Part shown: positions 32,235-43,992 of the stretch, piece after piece
Position numbering within the stretch: the stretch's first letter is position 1
Layout: every line of letters begins with the position of its first letter
Made by a program: the position numbers and the translations under genes
Notes under the pieces: model-generated
Databases searched by the model: none
Told to the model about the DNA's origin: nothing
The model's input: the letters and a program-made list of their open reading frames with translations, nothing else
Assembly: GCA_002077045.2 (NCBI GenBank)
Contig: KZ111154.1
Location: 850,023 to 914,022 of the forward strand
Direction: 5' to 3'
Origin: Rachicladosporium sp. CCFEE 5018
Taxonomy: Eukaryota > Ascomycota > Dothideomycetes > Cladosporiales > Cladosporiaceae
Length of the DNA: 64,000 bases

Positions 32235-34765
32235 TTAGTCTACCCTCAGCACCCTCGCGCCCCTCCGCTTCGGCGCCTTCTTCTTCTTGCCTCCCTTGTC
32301 AAACTGACCCGCCTCGATCAGTCCGCGCCCTAGATTGTCAGGCTTCTTGACCTTGTAGATCCTAATAATCCAGTTTTCACTCGTGAAAGCCTCTTCCAAG
32401 GTACTCAGCTCCGGACCTTGCGCGGGCAGCTTACTCCCACGCACGCGATCCTGAGCTTGGCCGGCCGGGAACAGCTTGTCGAAGTTGTAGTATGACATCT
32501 TGTACATGAGCGAGTTACGCATGGTGGGCGTGGCTCCGTCGTCGACGCGGTATTCGCCGCGGGAGGTAAAGAAGTCACGCTCTTTGACCTCGTCGGGCCA
32601 GATGCCTGGGATGTTGTCAGTGTAGTCAACATTGTGAAACAGAACAGGATATCATACCTTCAGCGATCCTGACCATCCACAAGAACTTGTTGATGTCGTC
32701 GCCGCTGTACCCCAACAGCCCTCCAAACACGACAAGAACGTAATCTACCTCGTGCTGACGCATGATCGGCCAGCTGACTTCCTCCCTCGAGCTCATGGCC
32801 TTGCCGACTGTCGCAATATGCGTGTTGTTCCAAGTGTTGTTATCGACAAGCGTTGGACGATCAGCCATACCTCCGATCTGGTAGCCGTAGTCCCACCAGC
32901 TCATCACCTTCGCGTTCTGTGCGGTGTTCTGGCGAAGCCAGTAGTATGCTTCACGGTAGTCGTCGATGATGTGCTGGCTACCGTCGGGAAGCTTGGAGGC
33001 TAGCACGACTGAAGGCGAGGAGTATGCGTTTGAGGTGACCCATGTGCAGTGCAGGACGAAGAGAAGCAGGTAAGAGGTGACAGCGCCAGTGATGAGAGAC
33101 TTGGAGAGGTAGGAGTAGATGCCGACCAATGGCGACTTCGTCGAGCGAAGCGTGTCCGGAATGGCAGACGAGAGCTTAGCCGAGATGTTGGCTGAGCCAT
33201 TCGGGTGGCCGTTGCTCTGGCTCGTTCCCTCGGCAGTAGGTGGCGCAGGCTCGGTCGCCAAAGTGAAGGTGTCCAAGATCTGCGACAACGCCATCGCAGC
33301 AGCGACACACACGACCGGCGTGAGTGTAAGCATGAGCCGGACCATCACACCAGCGAAGTAGCTGGCCAACACCGCGTAGATCACGATGAAGACCTGCTCG
33401 TCCTTGAGCTGACGGAAGCACATGTACACACCAGCCGGGAACAGCCAGATGAGCATGTTCAAGTCAAAGAAGAAAGCCGGCCATGCAGTGGGCTGATGCT
33501 CAGAAACTGATGCGATGATGGGAATGTGGATCTTGGCATAGCCAGTGTCCCAGAGAGAGTAGAAGCGGCCGGACCAAGGTGCGATCGTACCGGAGACCGT
33601 CAGCAGGACCAGGAGACCGAAGGCGACGACAAAGATGATCAGGACCATTGCGCGGAGTAAGGTCTGGAATTGCTTCGAAGGGAGCTGCTGGCGGATGTAC
33701 TCGGTGCCACCAACGAGCTGGATCAACCCGAAGACGCCTGTTGTGGTTGTCAGTATGTTCTTGCTACCTAAAATGCCCTCGCAATGTACATACCGAGAGC
33801 TGCCATGTGATCACTACTCCTGATCGGCAAGAACCCAACGAAGGGAATCTGCATGCTCGCCAATGTCCCCAAAGAGTACCAGGTAGTGTAGCTCACGTAC
33901 AGCCTTGGGCTGAATCGGCCCATGCAGATAAGCACAAAGGCATGCAATGGCAGCAAATTCGTGATGAAGACGTATCCACCCCACGCGCTGACCATGTATC
34001 CGTAGAAAAGTGCCGTGAGAGCACCCCACATCACACTACCCAACTTGACCGCCTTGATCCACAGATAAAACGTGAACACCAGCAGGAAGATGGCAATTGC
34101 CTCGTTATCGTAGCTCCCTGCCACACTTCGGGAGATATACCCTGGTGCAATGCCCATGAAGATCGCCGCAAGCAGACCCGCGGACGGGGAAGTGCTCATC
34201 TCAGTCGTGAACAGGTATGTTGCGAAAGCTGTGAGGCCCGAGAAGGCGGGAGCGAGGAGCACGCAGATGTTGCGGATGTCGATGGGCATTGCGAGAGCGC
34301 GGAGGGCGTGGTAGATGGCGCCGGACGTGACCATCAGGCCGGGATAGAGGGTTCCGCCTGTGACGCGGCCGAGAGGGTGCCATGTTCCTGGATTGTGTCA
34401 GCGGGGTGCTATGCCAGCTCGAGCAGCTCAAGGCAAGTGGAACGTACGGTCATCGAACCAATCCCAGAAGTTGTAGAAGCCGTGTTGGACGAGGTACTTT
34501 GTTGCTCGAAAGTTGAACCAAGGATCGACTGTTGGAGGGGTATGTCAGTCTGCACCAGTCCCAGGCCTGCAATGAACCTTCACTCACACTCATGAATGAT
34601 ACTCTCGAACCGTATGACCGAGAACAGTCTGCTTGCAACAGCTGCTGCAGCAATGGTACATAAGATGATCAACCGCAACAGTCCTCGAGTGTTCCGTCCT
34701 GTCTCGCCCTTGAAGAACATCTCTGCGCCGTTGGGCAAGATGGATTGGCTGTCGGCTACAGCCAT
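32235..34765 (-). CDS. STT3: Oligosaccharyltransferase catalytic subunit STT3, copy B
   Basis: Five exons on the minus strand: 34765..34588, 34528..34448, 34387..33794, 33737..32658, 32605..32235; total 767 aa, the same length as copy A. EFDPWFNF is at residues 59-66 and WWDYG at 565-569. Most differences from copy A are synonymous or lie in the hydrophilic loop after TVATEPAPP (copy B: TLATEPAPPTAEGTSQ). The intron sequences are much more diverged than the exons, which points to purifying selection on both copies. The gene lies in the inverted block, with its 3' end next to the NACHT remnant. Confidence 0.97.
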
Positions 34766-35172
34766 GGTGAAGTCGTGATTATGTCGGTGTCGGCGGCGGC
34801 ATTGGACGACCTCTCGAGAGGCAGAGTCGTGGTGCACAGCTGGAGTCGAGCTCGTGTCAATTGCGTGTCCTGAATGGGCGACGTTTCGTACTAGTGCGGA
34901 GTGGATTCCGCTTATTCGGAGGTGTCGTCAAGAAGACTAATGGGGTGGTTGTAGGAGAAGATCTTCATTTCCAGCATATACACTATACTTCACTGCTTGT
35001 CCTGTCACTCGTTCATCATCGCATACCTTCCATCGCGGCGACCACGGCCCTGCAGTCTGCACCACAAACGGATCACGAGCTACTGAGCTACACCGAGAGA
35101 TCTTCACTATGTACGCGGCAAGGCAACCCAAGGCATCAATCAACATGTGACTGACAATGCTCGCACAGGTTC
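34766..35172. promoter_or_regulatory. Divergent promoter, STT3 / RRM protein (copy B)
   Basis: About 400 bp, the inverted counterpart of 7963-8369 with the same size and gene pairing. No other gene seen. Confidence 0.6.
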
Positions 35173-36652
35173 ATGCTACGACGCGCCGCCGTGCGTACAT
35201 TATCAACGCAGCCCTCCAGACACATCTCCTCGATACGGACGACTCCTCGCGTGACCTCCTCGAAATCAATTCCCACCCCTCTACTCAGATCATTCCATCA
35301 AGCGCGGATATGGCGAGCAGAGGAGGATGCGAGGCGGGACGAGGCATCACCGGTGGAGGCGAGTGCATCAGATGAGACAGTCACGACCGGTTCGAGCAAC
35401 GTCGATGAGCCTTCATATGTGCCTCCCACTGGCGAGCCTGCGCATGCAGAGGATGCTGTCGCAGAGGCATCAGGTACCACCTCAGAGCCCCTTGGTCAGA
35501 CGGAGACACCATTGCACACCGAGGCGGCCGAGCCGACCGACGCTGCCAAATCAGGCGTAGCCTCCACGGAGCAAGTCTCGGCGCAGGCCAGCACCCTCGT
35601 CGAGCGCGCACAGGAAAGCCTCTCATCCGCCGCTGAGACCGTAACCGAGACTGCTGCAGCAGCCGCGGCAACAGCGTCTGCTGCTGTCTCCTCCGCCACC
35701 GCAGCAGTCAGCAACACCGCCAGCGCTGTTGGAACGGCCGGCTCTCCCCGCCAGACCACTGTCCCTCCCACGAAGCTGGACGATCGCGAAGAGCGACCTG
35801 AGCGTCGCGACCCCTTGACGCCTGTCCCCGCCGAGCGCAGTACGAGACAGAAGAACTCGCCATCCCGGATCCTCTACATCGGTAACCTGTTCTTCGAGGT
35901 AACCGCACCGCAGCTTGAAGCCGAGTTTGCCCGCTTCGGCGAGGTCACGAACTCGCGCATTGTCACAGACAACCGAGGGCTGAGCAAGGGCTTCGGATAT
36001 GTTGAGCTGGCCACACAGGAAGGCGCAGACCAGGCCATGCAAAATCTGGATCAGAAGGTGTTCCAGGGTAGGCGTATGGCTGTTCAGTACCATGCTAGAC
36101 ATGAGAAGAGGGTAGACGGAAAGCCCCGCTCGAGTGCACCGCCGAGCAAGACACTTTTTATTGGGAACATGAGTTATCAGATGAGTGATCGGGATCTGAA
36201 TGGTACGCATCGTGCCAGGCAGAATTACACGTGCAATCGCTGACAACCAAATAGACCTCTTCCGCAGCATCCGCAACGTGCTCGACGTCCGTGTCGCCAT
36301 TGATCGCCGCACCGGCCAACCGAGAGGTTTCGCACACGCCGACTTCATCGATGTTGAGAGTGCTGTGAAGGCCAAGGCAGAGCTCGAGAGCAAGGCTGTC
36401 TATGGTCGAGCACTCCGAATTGACTTTTCGGGTGCCAACGCTGGTCGCGATCGTGATGGTGGCGAGGACGGAGGCGTGCAGCGGAGAGATAATCGCGATG
36501 GAGGCGAGAGACGCGAGAGGAGAGACTTCGGCGGTGAGCGACGCGAGAGGAGAGATGGGGACTTTGGTGGTGAGAGGAGAGAGCGAAGGGAGCCGAGAGA
36601 GAGGAGAGCACCAAACCCTACCGGCGGAGATGGTGAGGGAGCGCCTTACTAG
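35173..36652 (+). CDS. Two-RRM RNA-binding protein with mitochondrial-type leader, copy B
   Basis: Exons are 35173..36202 and 36255..36652; total 475 aa, five residues shorter than copy A because of in-frame changes in the low-complexity spacer. The presequence-like start MLRRAAVRTLSTQPSRHISS, RRM1 (RILYIGNLFFEV), RRM2 (KTLFIGNMSYQM, split by the intron) and the GGERRERRD tail are all kept. The spacer between leader and RRM1 holds most of the protein differences, as expected for a disordered region. Confidence 0.88.
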
Positions 36653-37165
36653 ACCTCTTTCGCTGCGGATTTGTTTGTGAGAGCATGCTTCGTAGGGAGA
36701 AACGAGCAGTGCGCAGTGTAAGAAAGTGTACGATCTCGGTGGTGTAACGGCAACAGAGGGTTTGTACCATAGAGCTGAGAGGCGCGTATATACAACGGCT
36801 ACGAAAGTGGCCGCTCTTCACTCAACACCAAGCGTTTCCAACCCAATACAGAGTGGAAGGAACGATCATGGCTACGTGACCTTGGCAGGTGAATGATGCG
36901 GCTCAACTCAAGCTGCCGAGGCTGTCGGCGGGGGATTGTTATGTCATCCTTCGACATCGAGGGACTGCAGCGGTGCATGTGTGACCTCTGATTCATTCAC
37001 TGCTTGGTTTTTGATCATACAGAAGCAGGAAGTCGCATGAAACGTGCGAGCATACCAGCTCTACGATCAGGCTTTGAGAACTGCCTTCCAACGATCACGA
37101 AACCTGCGTTGACCACATTACCGATTCGCCTTTCGCCATCCTGACTACACCTCAACACCGCGGGG
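36653..37165. promoter_or_regulatory. PEX5 upstream region (copy B)
   Basis: About 510 bp, the counterpart of 5945-6466. The CACGTG seen in copy A is TACGTG here. No gene recognised. Confidence 0.4.
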
Positions 37166-39177
37166 ATGTCCTTCCTCTCCGGACCCGAATGCTCTACAGG
37201 CGCGAATCCGCTTTCACAGTTCCAAAAACAAACATCTGTCGATAACTCATTACAACGAGATCGCCTCACAAGTCGACAACCCAATCACCTAAATGGCTTC
37301 CGCTCGCAGCCTGCAAACTATGCTAGTGAGGATGCGGCGTTCGCAGCTTTCGCTCAACAGACACCGCAGTTCGCTGAGCAATTACCGAGCTTCCAGATGG
37401 AGGGGTTGAGGCGGGAAGCAGAGCGCATAGAGCAGAGTCAGTATGGTGGTGGGGTTGGAGGAGGCGGTGCATGGGCTGGGGAGTTTGGAAACCAGATACC
37501 GGCTTTAGCAGCACAGGAGAGTGTGTTGAGACAGGGCAGTCCAGCTGGCTTCTCCCCACAGGACTTCGCGCAGTTCAGACAACAGGGCCAACGAGCGGGA
37601 AGTCCGATAACAGCTGCAGGACCGCAGATGCAGCATTCGGCTTACACGAGGCCGATGTATGGTGGTGGTATGGGTATGGGGATGCCGCGGCCTATGTACG
37701 GAGGTGGTTTTGGCGCGCATGCACAGCAGCTGATGGAGGCTTTGGGCAAGGGTAAGGGGAGGGTGCAAGAGTTGAGTGATACGGATTGGGAGGCGCAATT
37801 CGAGGAGCTGAGTCAGATGAAAGAAGGCGATCAGATGGAGGAGCTTGATCGCGAGGCCGAGAAGGCGATGGAGGACGAATTGAACGGCATAGACCGGTAA
37901 GTCTCCCTCTCCCCTGATGTGAAGTGTAGCCCGATCTGCAGCTCACACGCTGCAGATCCGAAACGAACTACGGCGACTTCGAGTCCATCTGGCGTGGAAT
38001 TCAAGCCGAGACTGACGCGTCCAGGGACATGCTCGCGGAAGAAGAAGCCCTGCAACATCTTGGTGACGAGTACGAGCAATGGAAAGACTTTGACGGGATG
38101 GGTCATGGCTTCGATGGACTCGGGACTTACGACCCCAGTCCGCAATTAGGGGAGTACATGTTCGAACAAGACAACATTTTCAAAGACGTGCCGAATGCTT
38201 TCGAAGAAGGACAGAAGATCATGCGGGATGGTGGAAACCTCAGTCTGGCGGCACTAGCGTTCGAAGCGGCAGTGCAGAAGGACTCGAACTTCACGGAAGC
38301 ATGGGTAGCGCTGGGCCAAGCACAAGCGCAGAATGAGAAAGAGAGTCCAGCCATCCGCGCCCTAGAGCAAGCCCTAAAGTTGGACCCCGATAACCTCGAC
38401 GCCCTGATGGGCCTCGCGGTCTCATACACAAACGAATCCTTTGACTCCCTCGCCTACCGCTCCCTAGAACACTGGGTCCTGACCAAATACCCCTCCCTCG
38501 CCACCAACGCCCCAAACCCCACAGCAGAAGAAGAATTGGGTTTCACTGACCGCCACGCCCTGCACGAGCGGGTCACGAACTTGTTCCTCCAAGCCGCGCA
38601 GCTACACCCCGCGGGCGAGGACGTAGATGTAGACGTCCAAGTCGGACTAGGCGTGCTCTTCTACGGGAGTGAAGACTACGATAAAGCCGTCGACTGCTTC
38701 GGCGCGGCGTTGAACTCAGCACAGCATGGTAGTATGAAGCAGGAAGGATCGGAACACCTCCTGTGGAACCGGCTGGGCGCTACGCTGGCGAATAGTAATA
38801 GGAGTGAAGAAGCCATAGACGCCTACTCTCACGCCCTCGAAATCCGCCCCAACTTCGTCCGCGCGCGTTACAACCTGGGAGTCTCTTGCATCAACCTCGG
38901 TGTCCTCGAAGAAGCTGCTTCGCACCTCCTGGGCGCACTGTCAATGCACAAAGTCGTCGAGGCCGAAGGGCGGGCTAAGGCCGCAGAGATGCTGAGAGAT
39001 GGCAGTGGGAGGGATGTTCCGGATAGCGTGGTGGAGGGCATGTTGAGCCAGAATCAGAGCACGAATCTATATGACACGCTGAGACGGACGTTTACGCAGA
39101 TGGGGCGGAGGGATCTGGCGGAGAGGGTGGGGGTGGATATGGATTTGGAGGGGATGAGGGGGGAGTTTGAGTTCTAG
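37166..39177 (+). CDS. PEX5: Peroxisomal import receptor PEX5, copy B
   Basis: Exons are 37166..37896 and 37956..39177 with a 59-nt intron; total 650 aa, identical architecture to copy A. The conserved N-terminal cysteine (MSFLSGPECS), the DWEAQFEEL motif and the TPR array are all present. Changes are conservative and mostly in the Gly/Met-rich linker (MYGGGMGMGMPRPMYGGGF). This is the end of the inverted block: similarity to copy A stops with the stop codon. Confidence 0.95.
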
Positions 39178-39650
39178 GAGCGGAAAGGGCGGCATAGACT
39201 TAGGGTATACACCGTACTTGATCCCGGACTCCTCTAATCGCCTCTCTGTTGGCTGCCACTTCAGGTCGACGATGCTCGAGATGGCAGGCTTTACTGCGCT
39301 CTTGCTACCTTTGGCAAGGGGGTACATGTGCCGGAATCGGCAACGTAAACCCGGTCAAGGTTGTCGTTTCGCGTCCGCTGCAACGCTAAGGGCGGTTTGC
39401 ATTGGCGGGAAATTCATTGCTATCAAATTTTGTGCCTTCTCGTCGTGTTTTCACGAAGGTACTGTTGTGACAGCGTGGTGTATAGCAGCTTGATCAAGGA
39501 GCTTCCGTCTGAGAGGATCTCGGACGCCCGGTCTAGCATAGAGATGCACTTGGTAGTAGATGCGCGTGGCACGTCTTGTAATCTCCAGCTGCTTCCGTGC
39601 CATCGTCAAGTGCTCAGAGACACGCAAACCACGATGCGCGTTTCCACACT
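39178..39650. other. Intergenic region, PEX5 / NACHT-ankyrin (convergent, copy B only)
   Basis: About 470 bp with no match in copy A. It lies across an inversion edge and between two 3' ends. No gene or repeat recognised. Confidence 0.4.
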
Positions 39651-42041
39651 TTAGTAATTACCCATGTACCCATCATACGGTACCGTCATGCTCCTCCAAT
39701 TACGAGAGTCGTTGTGCGCCTCACATACCTTCACGTGCTTCCAACCCGCATCCTCGTGTGGCTCCGAGTCAGGATCAACGATCTCGCGTGCACCAAAAGA
39801 CTTCAGCAGCTCGACGCAGCTGTGATGAGATAGGATCCGGGCCCAGTCCAGACAATTGTAGCCTTCCGCGTCGTCGATGTCGAAATCAGCTCCAGCTTCC
39901 AGCAGCGCCTTGGCTACGTCGGTGTATCCGCGCCAGCAAGCCACTGTTAGGGCGGGAGAATTATAGCGACCACACTGGTGGTCGATATCCCAGCGTGTAT
40001 CACTTGGGGTCCGACTACGCGTCACGTACCCTTCGTCAAATAGCATCTGCATGATCTGGAGACAACCGTAGGACGCTGCGTAGTATAATGGCTCGGCGCG
40101 CTTAGTGACTTCGACGTGGTCGAGTTCAGTATCCTGCAACAGAGCGGATATCCAAAACGCGAAGTTACCTCCAAACTTCTTCCTGCGATGTGTTTGGAAG
40201 AATCTGAGTGCCAATCCAAGCTCGTCAGGACCGAGCTGGACGTTTGCGGCATAGAAAGCCCAGCGGGTGCTGGAGAAGTCTAGTAACGGGTAGAGTACAT
40301 GTAAGCCTGCGCGTCGCTGTAGGAGCGCGCGTCCATAGCTGAAAGGCTCCATCAGGAGGTATGTCAAGCACTTCCGGACTATGTGGCGCATCCAGTGATC
40401 TTCATCCAAGTACCAGAAGGAGCCTTCGGCGCCTTTGCTAACGTCGGATATCAGGTAAGTCCACGCAGACTGATGTGCAACGGTCACGGTTGAGACGACA
40501 GGGTCAAAGCTGAGCAAGCCCTGGCAAAGAGTGAGTAAGAGGTCCTGAGGTGCTATCCGGTAAGTGTCGTCGATGTCTTGCTGCTCATCTTCAATGATGA
40601 CTGCTTCATTAAGCTCGTCAAGATCCAATGGACGATGAGCGAAAGCTACCCATGCCAAAGCTTCCTTGACCATGTCCCGGGACTCCGCCGGGACACGAGC
40701 AAGAGTTGCTGCATATGTATCGTCGAGCGTTTTTGGCGTGTTTTGTGTTGCTTGCAAGGCTCGCCTTGCAGTGGGCTGTGTGGATATGTGCTGTATCTGG
40801 AGTTCCAGCCATCGAAACGAGCCATCCGCCTTGGCGAGCAGGGCGTCATGTATGTCCACTCGTGGCAACCGTTGTAGAACTTCACTATGAGCGATACTCT
40901 CGTCAACGAACCGCGCCATGTCAGGCGTGAAACGCGCTGCCGCCATGTCTACCTGCATACAAGACATGTGCTGATGGTCCGAAATGCCAGAGCCCGGAGT
41001 GCTGCTGACCAAGATCCTCATGTTGTCATTCTCTCCAGCAAGCCGCAAGAGACTATGGTAAATTGCACTGCGCCCGGAACTTTCGTTGAGTGCGTCGACG
41101 ACAAGAAGCACTCGAGTCTCTGCAGCTGCTGCAATTATGCATGATTCGAGCTGAGCACTTGAAGCCTGCTTCGCTTTTGTTGGTTTCGGATCGAGTACAT
41201 CAAGAATTGACGGTTTCCGCAGGGCTAGCTGAGCAACGAGCACACCAAGGACGTTTGTTACATCTTGCGTCGAGTCATCGCTATATACGCAATAGAACTT
41301 CGCAGTCAGTGGTATTGACCCGCGAACGTCTAGCGTTGTCATCCAATCGACTGCTCGGGACATCAAGATGGTCTTGCCAGCTCCGGATTTGCCATTCAGC
41401 AGTATCATTTTAGCTGTAGGATGATCATCCCAGATCCAAGGCTGTAAGTAGCCATCAAGGAACCACGCGCCAGGAGTTGTGCCTTGCCATGTAGCGCAAG
41501 CTTTAGCGTGTACCGCATCGGATGAGGGCGAATCCAGTAGATCCACAAGAGCTCGTTGTTCGTCTAATTGCAGTTTCGACTTGCGCTCAGCAATGTCGTC
41601 CTTCACGGTATCCGTCAGCTCCTGTAAGGCATCCTGTACCAAGCTGATACCTGTCTGCTGCTCGCCCATACTATATAGCATAAGCCATGTCTTGATCCGT
41701 TCCAGCCTGACCAGCAATTCGGTGCATTCCGACTTCTCGAAAGGCCAAGTCAGGGCCTTAGTTACACGGTGCTTCCTCACATCCAGCTTCTTGGCCAACT
41801 CACCAAGAATCGTAGATGCTGCAATCAAGGTCTCTGTCAAGTCTCTCCTTGAAGGACGTTGTCCAGCGGTGTCCTGGGCAGTCTCTATGTCACGCAGTAC
41901 GCCTTTCAGCGCGAAGAGCTCGCTTTGGAAACTTTGTATCTCCTTGTGTGCGCCCTTTACGGCTTTCCAGTACTCGACCAGCTGCTTGAGCAAGGAGCTC
42001 ACCTGAAGTGCCAATCCAGTGACCGACACAGGATCGGCCAT
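39651..42041 (-). CDS. HeLo-like/NACHT STAND protein with ankyrin repeats (copy B only)
   Basis: 796 aa from the ATG at 42041; longer in-frame starts are possible, but MADPVSVTGLALQV aligns with the other family members. HeLo-like N-terminal region residues 1 to about 115; Walker A GKSGAGKT at 217-224; Walker B RVLLVVDALNES. The C-terminus has two or three ankyrin units (EPLYYAASYGCLQIMQMLFD, ALTVACWRGYTDVAKALLEAGAD, LDWARILSHHSCVELLKSFGA). It is only about 60% identical in protein to the copy A NACHT gene, so it is a paralog, not its duplicate. Copy A has no counterpart at either inversion edge. Likely role: non-self recognition or signalling, by analogy. Confidence 0.88.
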   Translation of the reverse strand: MADPVSVTGLALQVSSLLKQLVEYWKAVKGAHKEIQSFQSELFALKGVLRDIETAQDTAGQRPSRRDLTETLIAASTILGELAKKLDVRKHRVTKALTWPFEKSECTELLVRLERIKTWLMLYSMGEQQTGISLVQDALQELTDTVKDDIAERKSKLQLDEQRALVDLLDSPSSDAVHAKACATWQGTTPGAWFLDGYLQPWIWDDHPTAKMILLNGKSGAGKTILMSRAVDWMTTLDVRGSIPLTAKFYCVYSDDSTQDVTNVLGVLVAQLALRKPSILDVLDPKPTKAKQASSAQLESCIIAAAAETRVLLVVDALNESSGRSAIYHSLLRLAGENDNMRILVSSTPGSGISDHQHMSCMQVDMAAARFTPDMARFVDESIAHSEVLQRLPRVDIHDALLAKADGSFRWLELQIQHISTQPTARRALQATQNTPKTLDDTYAATLARVPAESRDMVKEALAWVAFAHRPLDLDELNEAVIIEDEQQDIDDTYRIAPQDLLLTLCQGLLSFDPVVSTVTVAHQSAWTYLISDVSKGAEGSFWYLDEDHWMRHIVRKCLTYLLMEPFSYGRALLQRRAGLHVLYPLLDFSSTRWAFYAANVQLGPDELGLALRFFQTHRRKKFGGNFAFWISALLQDTELDHVEVTKRAEPLYYAASYGCLQIMQMLFDEGYVTRSRTPSDTRWDIDHQCGRYNSPALTVACWRGYTDVAKALLEAGADFDIDDAEGYNCLDWARILSHHSCVELLKSFGAREIVDPDSEPHEDAGWKHVKVCEAHNDSRNWRSMTVPYDGYMGNY

Positions 42042-42366
42042 GGTTGAGGACCGAACGTTTCCAAGGAAGATTGGGCCGATCAGTACTTTCAATCTTAGCT
42101 CACCATCATGCGTTCTACTCGCTAGCAATGGTGCATCGCGAGGCAATAGACAGCGTCCAGCGCTTGCCCATGATGCCCCGTGTGTGACCTCACCGTATAT
42201 GGTGTGTTGAGTGCACCAGGTAAGGAGCAAAGTCAAAGGCCGAGCTTAAGCTTGCTCGACGAGGCAGCGGCACGTGACATCTTCCAAGCTTCCACTTGGT
42301 CATATCTACGAGCTCCCTTCCCGGCGAATCAACAACTGATCTTGCTTGCACCGACACATCTTAGTA
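42042..42366. promoter_or_regulatory. Divergent region, NACHT-ankyrin / OS-9 (copy B)
   Basis: About 325 bp between divergent starts, unrelated to the sequence in front of copy A OS-9 except for CACGTGAC at 42271-42278, about 90 bp before the start codon. Confidence 0.45.
42271..42278 (+). promoter_or_regulatory. CACGTGAC element upstream of OS-9, copy B
   Basis: The same 8-mer occurs at 11048-11055 in copy A, although the surrounding upstream sequence is otherwise unrelated after the inversion. It is an E-box-like palindrome core. A UPR or bHLH/bZIP binding role is inferred only. Confidence 0.3.
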
Positions 42367-43992
42367 ATGAGACACTTCTTTGCCCTGCCCGCGGTCCTCC
42401 GTGTCTCGCTAGTCCTCGCGTCCCAGCATGCCTTCAGCGTTCAAGACGACATCCTAGCCTTCCCTCAGTACGAGATCAAGTTTACGGAGCAGTACATACC
42501 CGAAGACGATGTGCCTTGGAAACTACGGGATGGCTCGACACAGCCCATGCCGAGCAGTGGAACTGACATCGGCCATCATACACCGGACTCAAATTGGGAG
42601 GACCGCGATCGAGATGCCAGCGAGGAGCAGAGGCTGGAGTATGAGGTACTGCTCCTCGATCAACAACGCTATCTATGTTCAATACCCATCGTTGCGCCCC
42701 CAGAGCAAACAACGCCCGCAGAGAATGCCACACAAACTCAGGCCGACACCGCGAGGGAACTTGCGCGTGCCAACGAGCGCGGTTGGGAGTTGTTATCAGC
42801 CATGCACGGCCAATGCACGTACTTTGTTTCCGGATGGTGGAGCTACAGATTTTGCTATGGCGAGGGTGTGCGGCAGTTCCATCAGTTGGCTCCGGGGCGA
42901 GGGGGGCAGATTTATCCGCCCGTTGAGGACCCGGAGGTGGAGGGGTATAGTCTGGGGATGTATGAGGGTGCTGGAGGGGAGGGGAAGGGAAAGGCGATGG
43001 GTAAAGGGCAGGGGGAGGCTGAGGGGAAGGCTGAGGGAAAGGAGGTGGGGAAGGTGGAGGGAAAGGAAGTAGGCGAGCTGGTCACGAAGGGAGAGTCGCG
43101 GTATCTTGTTCAGAGGCTGGATGGTGGCACGACGTGCGATCTTACGGGGAAGTCAAGGAGGATAGAATTGCAGGTTCGTTGTCCTCATCACAGTCTCTCA
43201 AGACGCCTAAAGTACTGACCAACACAGTTCCACTGCAACCCCTCCACAGGCTCCGACCGCATCTCCCTCATAAAAGAAACAGCCACCTGCGCCTACCTAA
43301 TGGTAATCCAAACTCCGCGCCTCTGCAACGACATAGCCTTCCTCCCCCCGCAAGTAGAAGCCGCAAACGCCATAACCTGCGCCCCGATCCTCTCCCCTTC
43401 GGAAACCGAAGCCCACGCCAAAGACCTCGCTGCTCCAGCCCCAGCCTCCGAACCCTCAGATGCAGAAATCTGGGCCGCAAACCCCGACGCCGCAGTCGCG
43501 TTCGGCATCCCCGTCCCGCCCAAGCGGCAGGTAGCAGGCGACATCGAAGTCGGCGCTCACGCTATCGTGCCAAAAGGCGTCAAGCTCGAGAAGAGTGCGA
43601 TTGTTGGGGGGGGGAAGGAGACGTATATTGAGACTATCGCGGACTCTGATGGGAAGATGCTCGGGGCTGAGGAGCTGGAGAAGCGGCAGCTGGGCAAGAA
43701 GAAGGATGTGGAGGCTTTCAAGCGGAAACTGGAGGAGGTTGCTAAGGGGGGAAAGTGGAAGTTGGATGTTGTTGAGACGGTCAGGGGGAGGGAGTACAGG
43801 GGGGTTATTGATGATGGGAGTGAGGAGGAAGGGACTGGGGAGGTGAAGGGGGATGGGGAGGGTGAGGGAGTGGTGGTGGAAGATGTTGTTGAGGGTGAGG
43901 CTTTGGGGCAGGATGGGGAGAGGGGAGATGGTGAGGAGAATGGGGAGAGTCAGGAGGGAAGTCAGGAGGACTACTACCATGAGGAGCTCTGA
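42367..43992 (+). CDS. YOS9: OS-9/Yos9-like ERAD lectin, copy B (intact)
   Basis: Exons are 42367..43173 and 43228..43992; total 523 aa. Signal peptide MRHFFALPAVLRVSLVLASQ; the first residues differ from copy A because the upstream sequence was replaced at the inversion edge. The MRH glycan-binding domain includes the double tryptophan (SGWWSYRFC, residues 157-158), and CDLTGKSRRIELQFHCNP plus a paired-Cys region follow. Codon 59 is CAG where copy A has TAG. The acidic Gly/Glu-rich tail ends HEEL rather than HDEL, so ER retrieval may be weaker. It is the only uninterrupted OS-9 frame in the window. Confidence 0.92.

Larger units (their letters stand above)
32186..39177 (-). other. Inverted 7 kb block (STT3-RRM-PEX5) relative to copy A
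   Basis: The reverse complement of this block aligns to about 3933-10949 in copy A. On one side similarity ends near GTATATGTACTC after STT3, and on the other right at the PEX5 stop codon. All three genes inside are intact. The flanks are NACHT-family sequences: a remnant on the left and an intact NACHT-ankyrin gene on the right. Confidence 0.92.
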
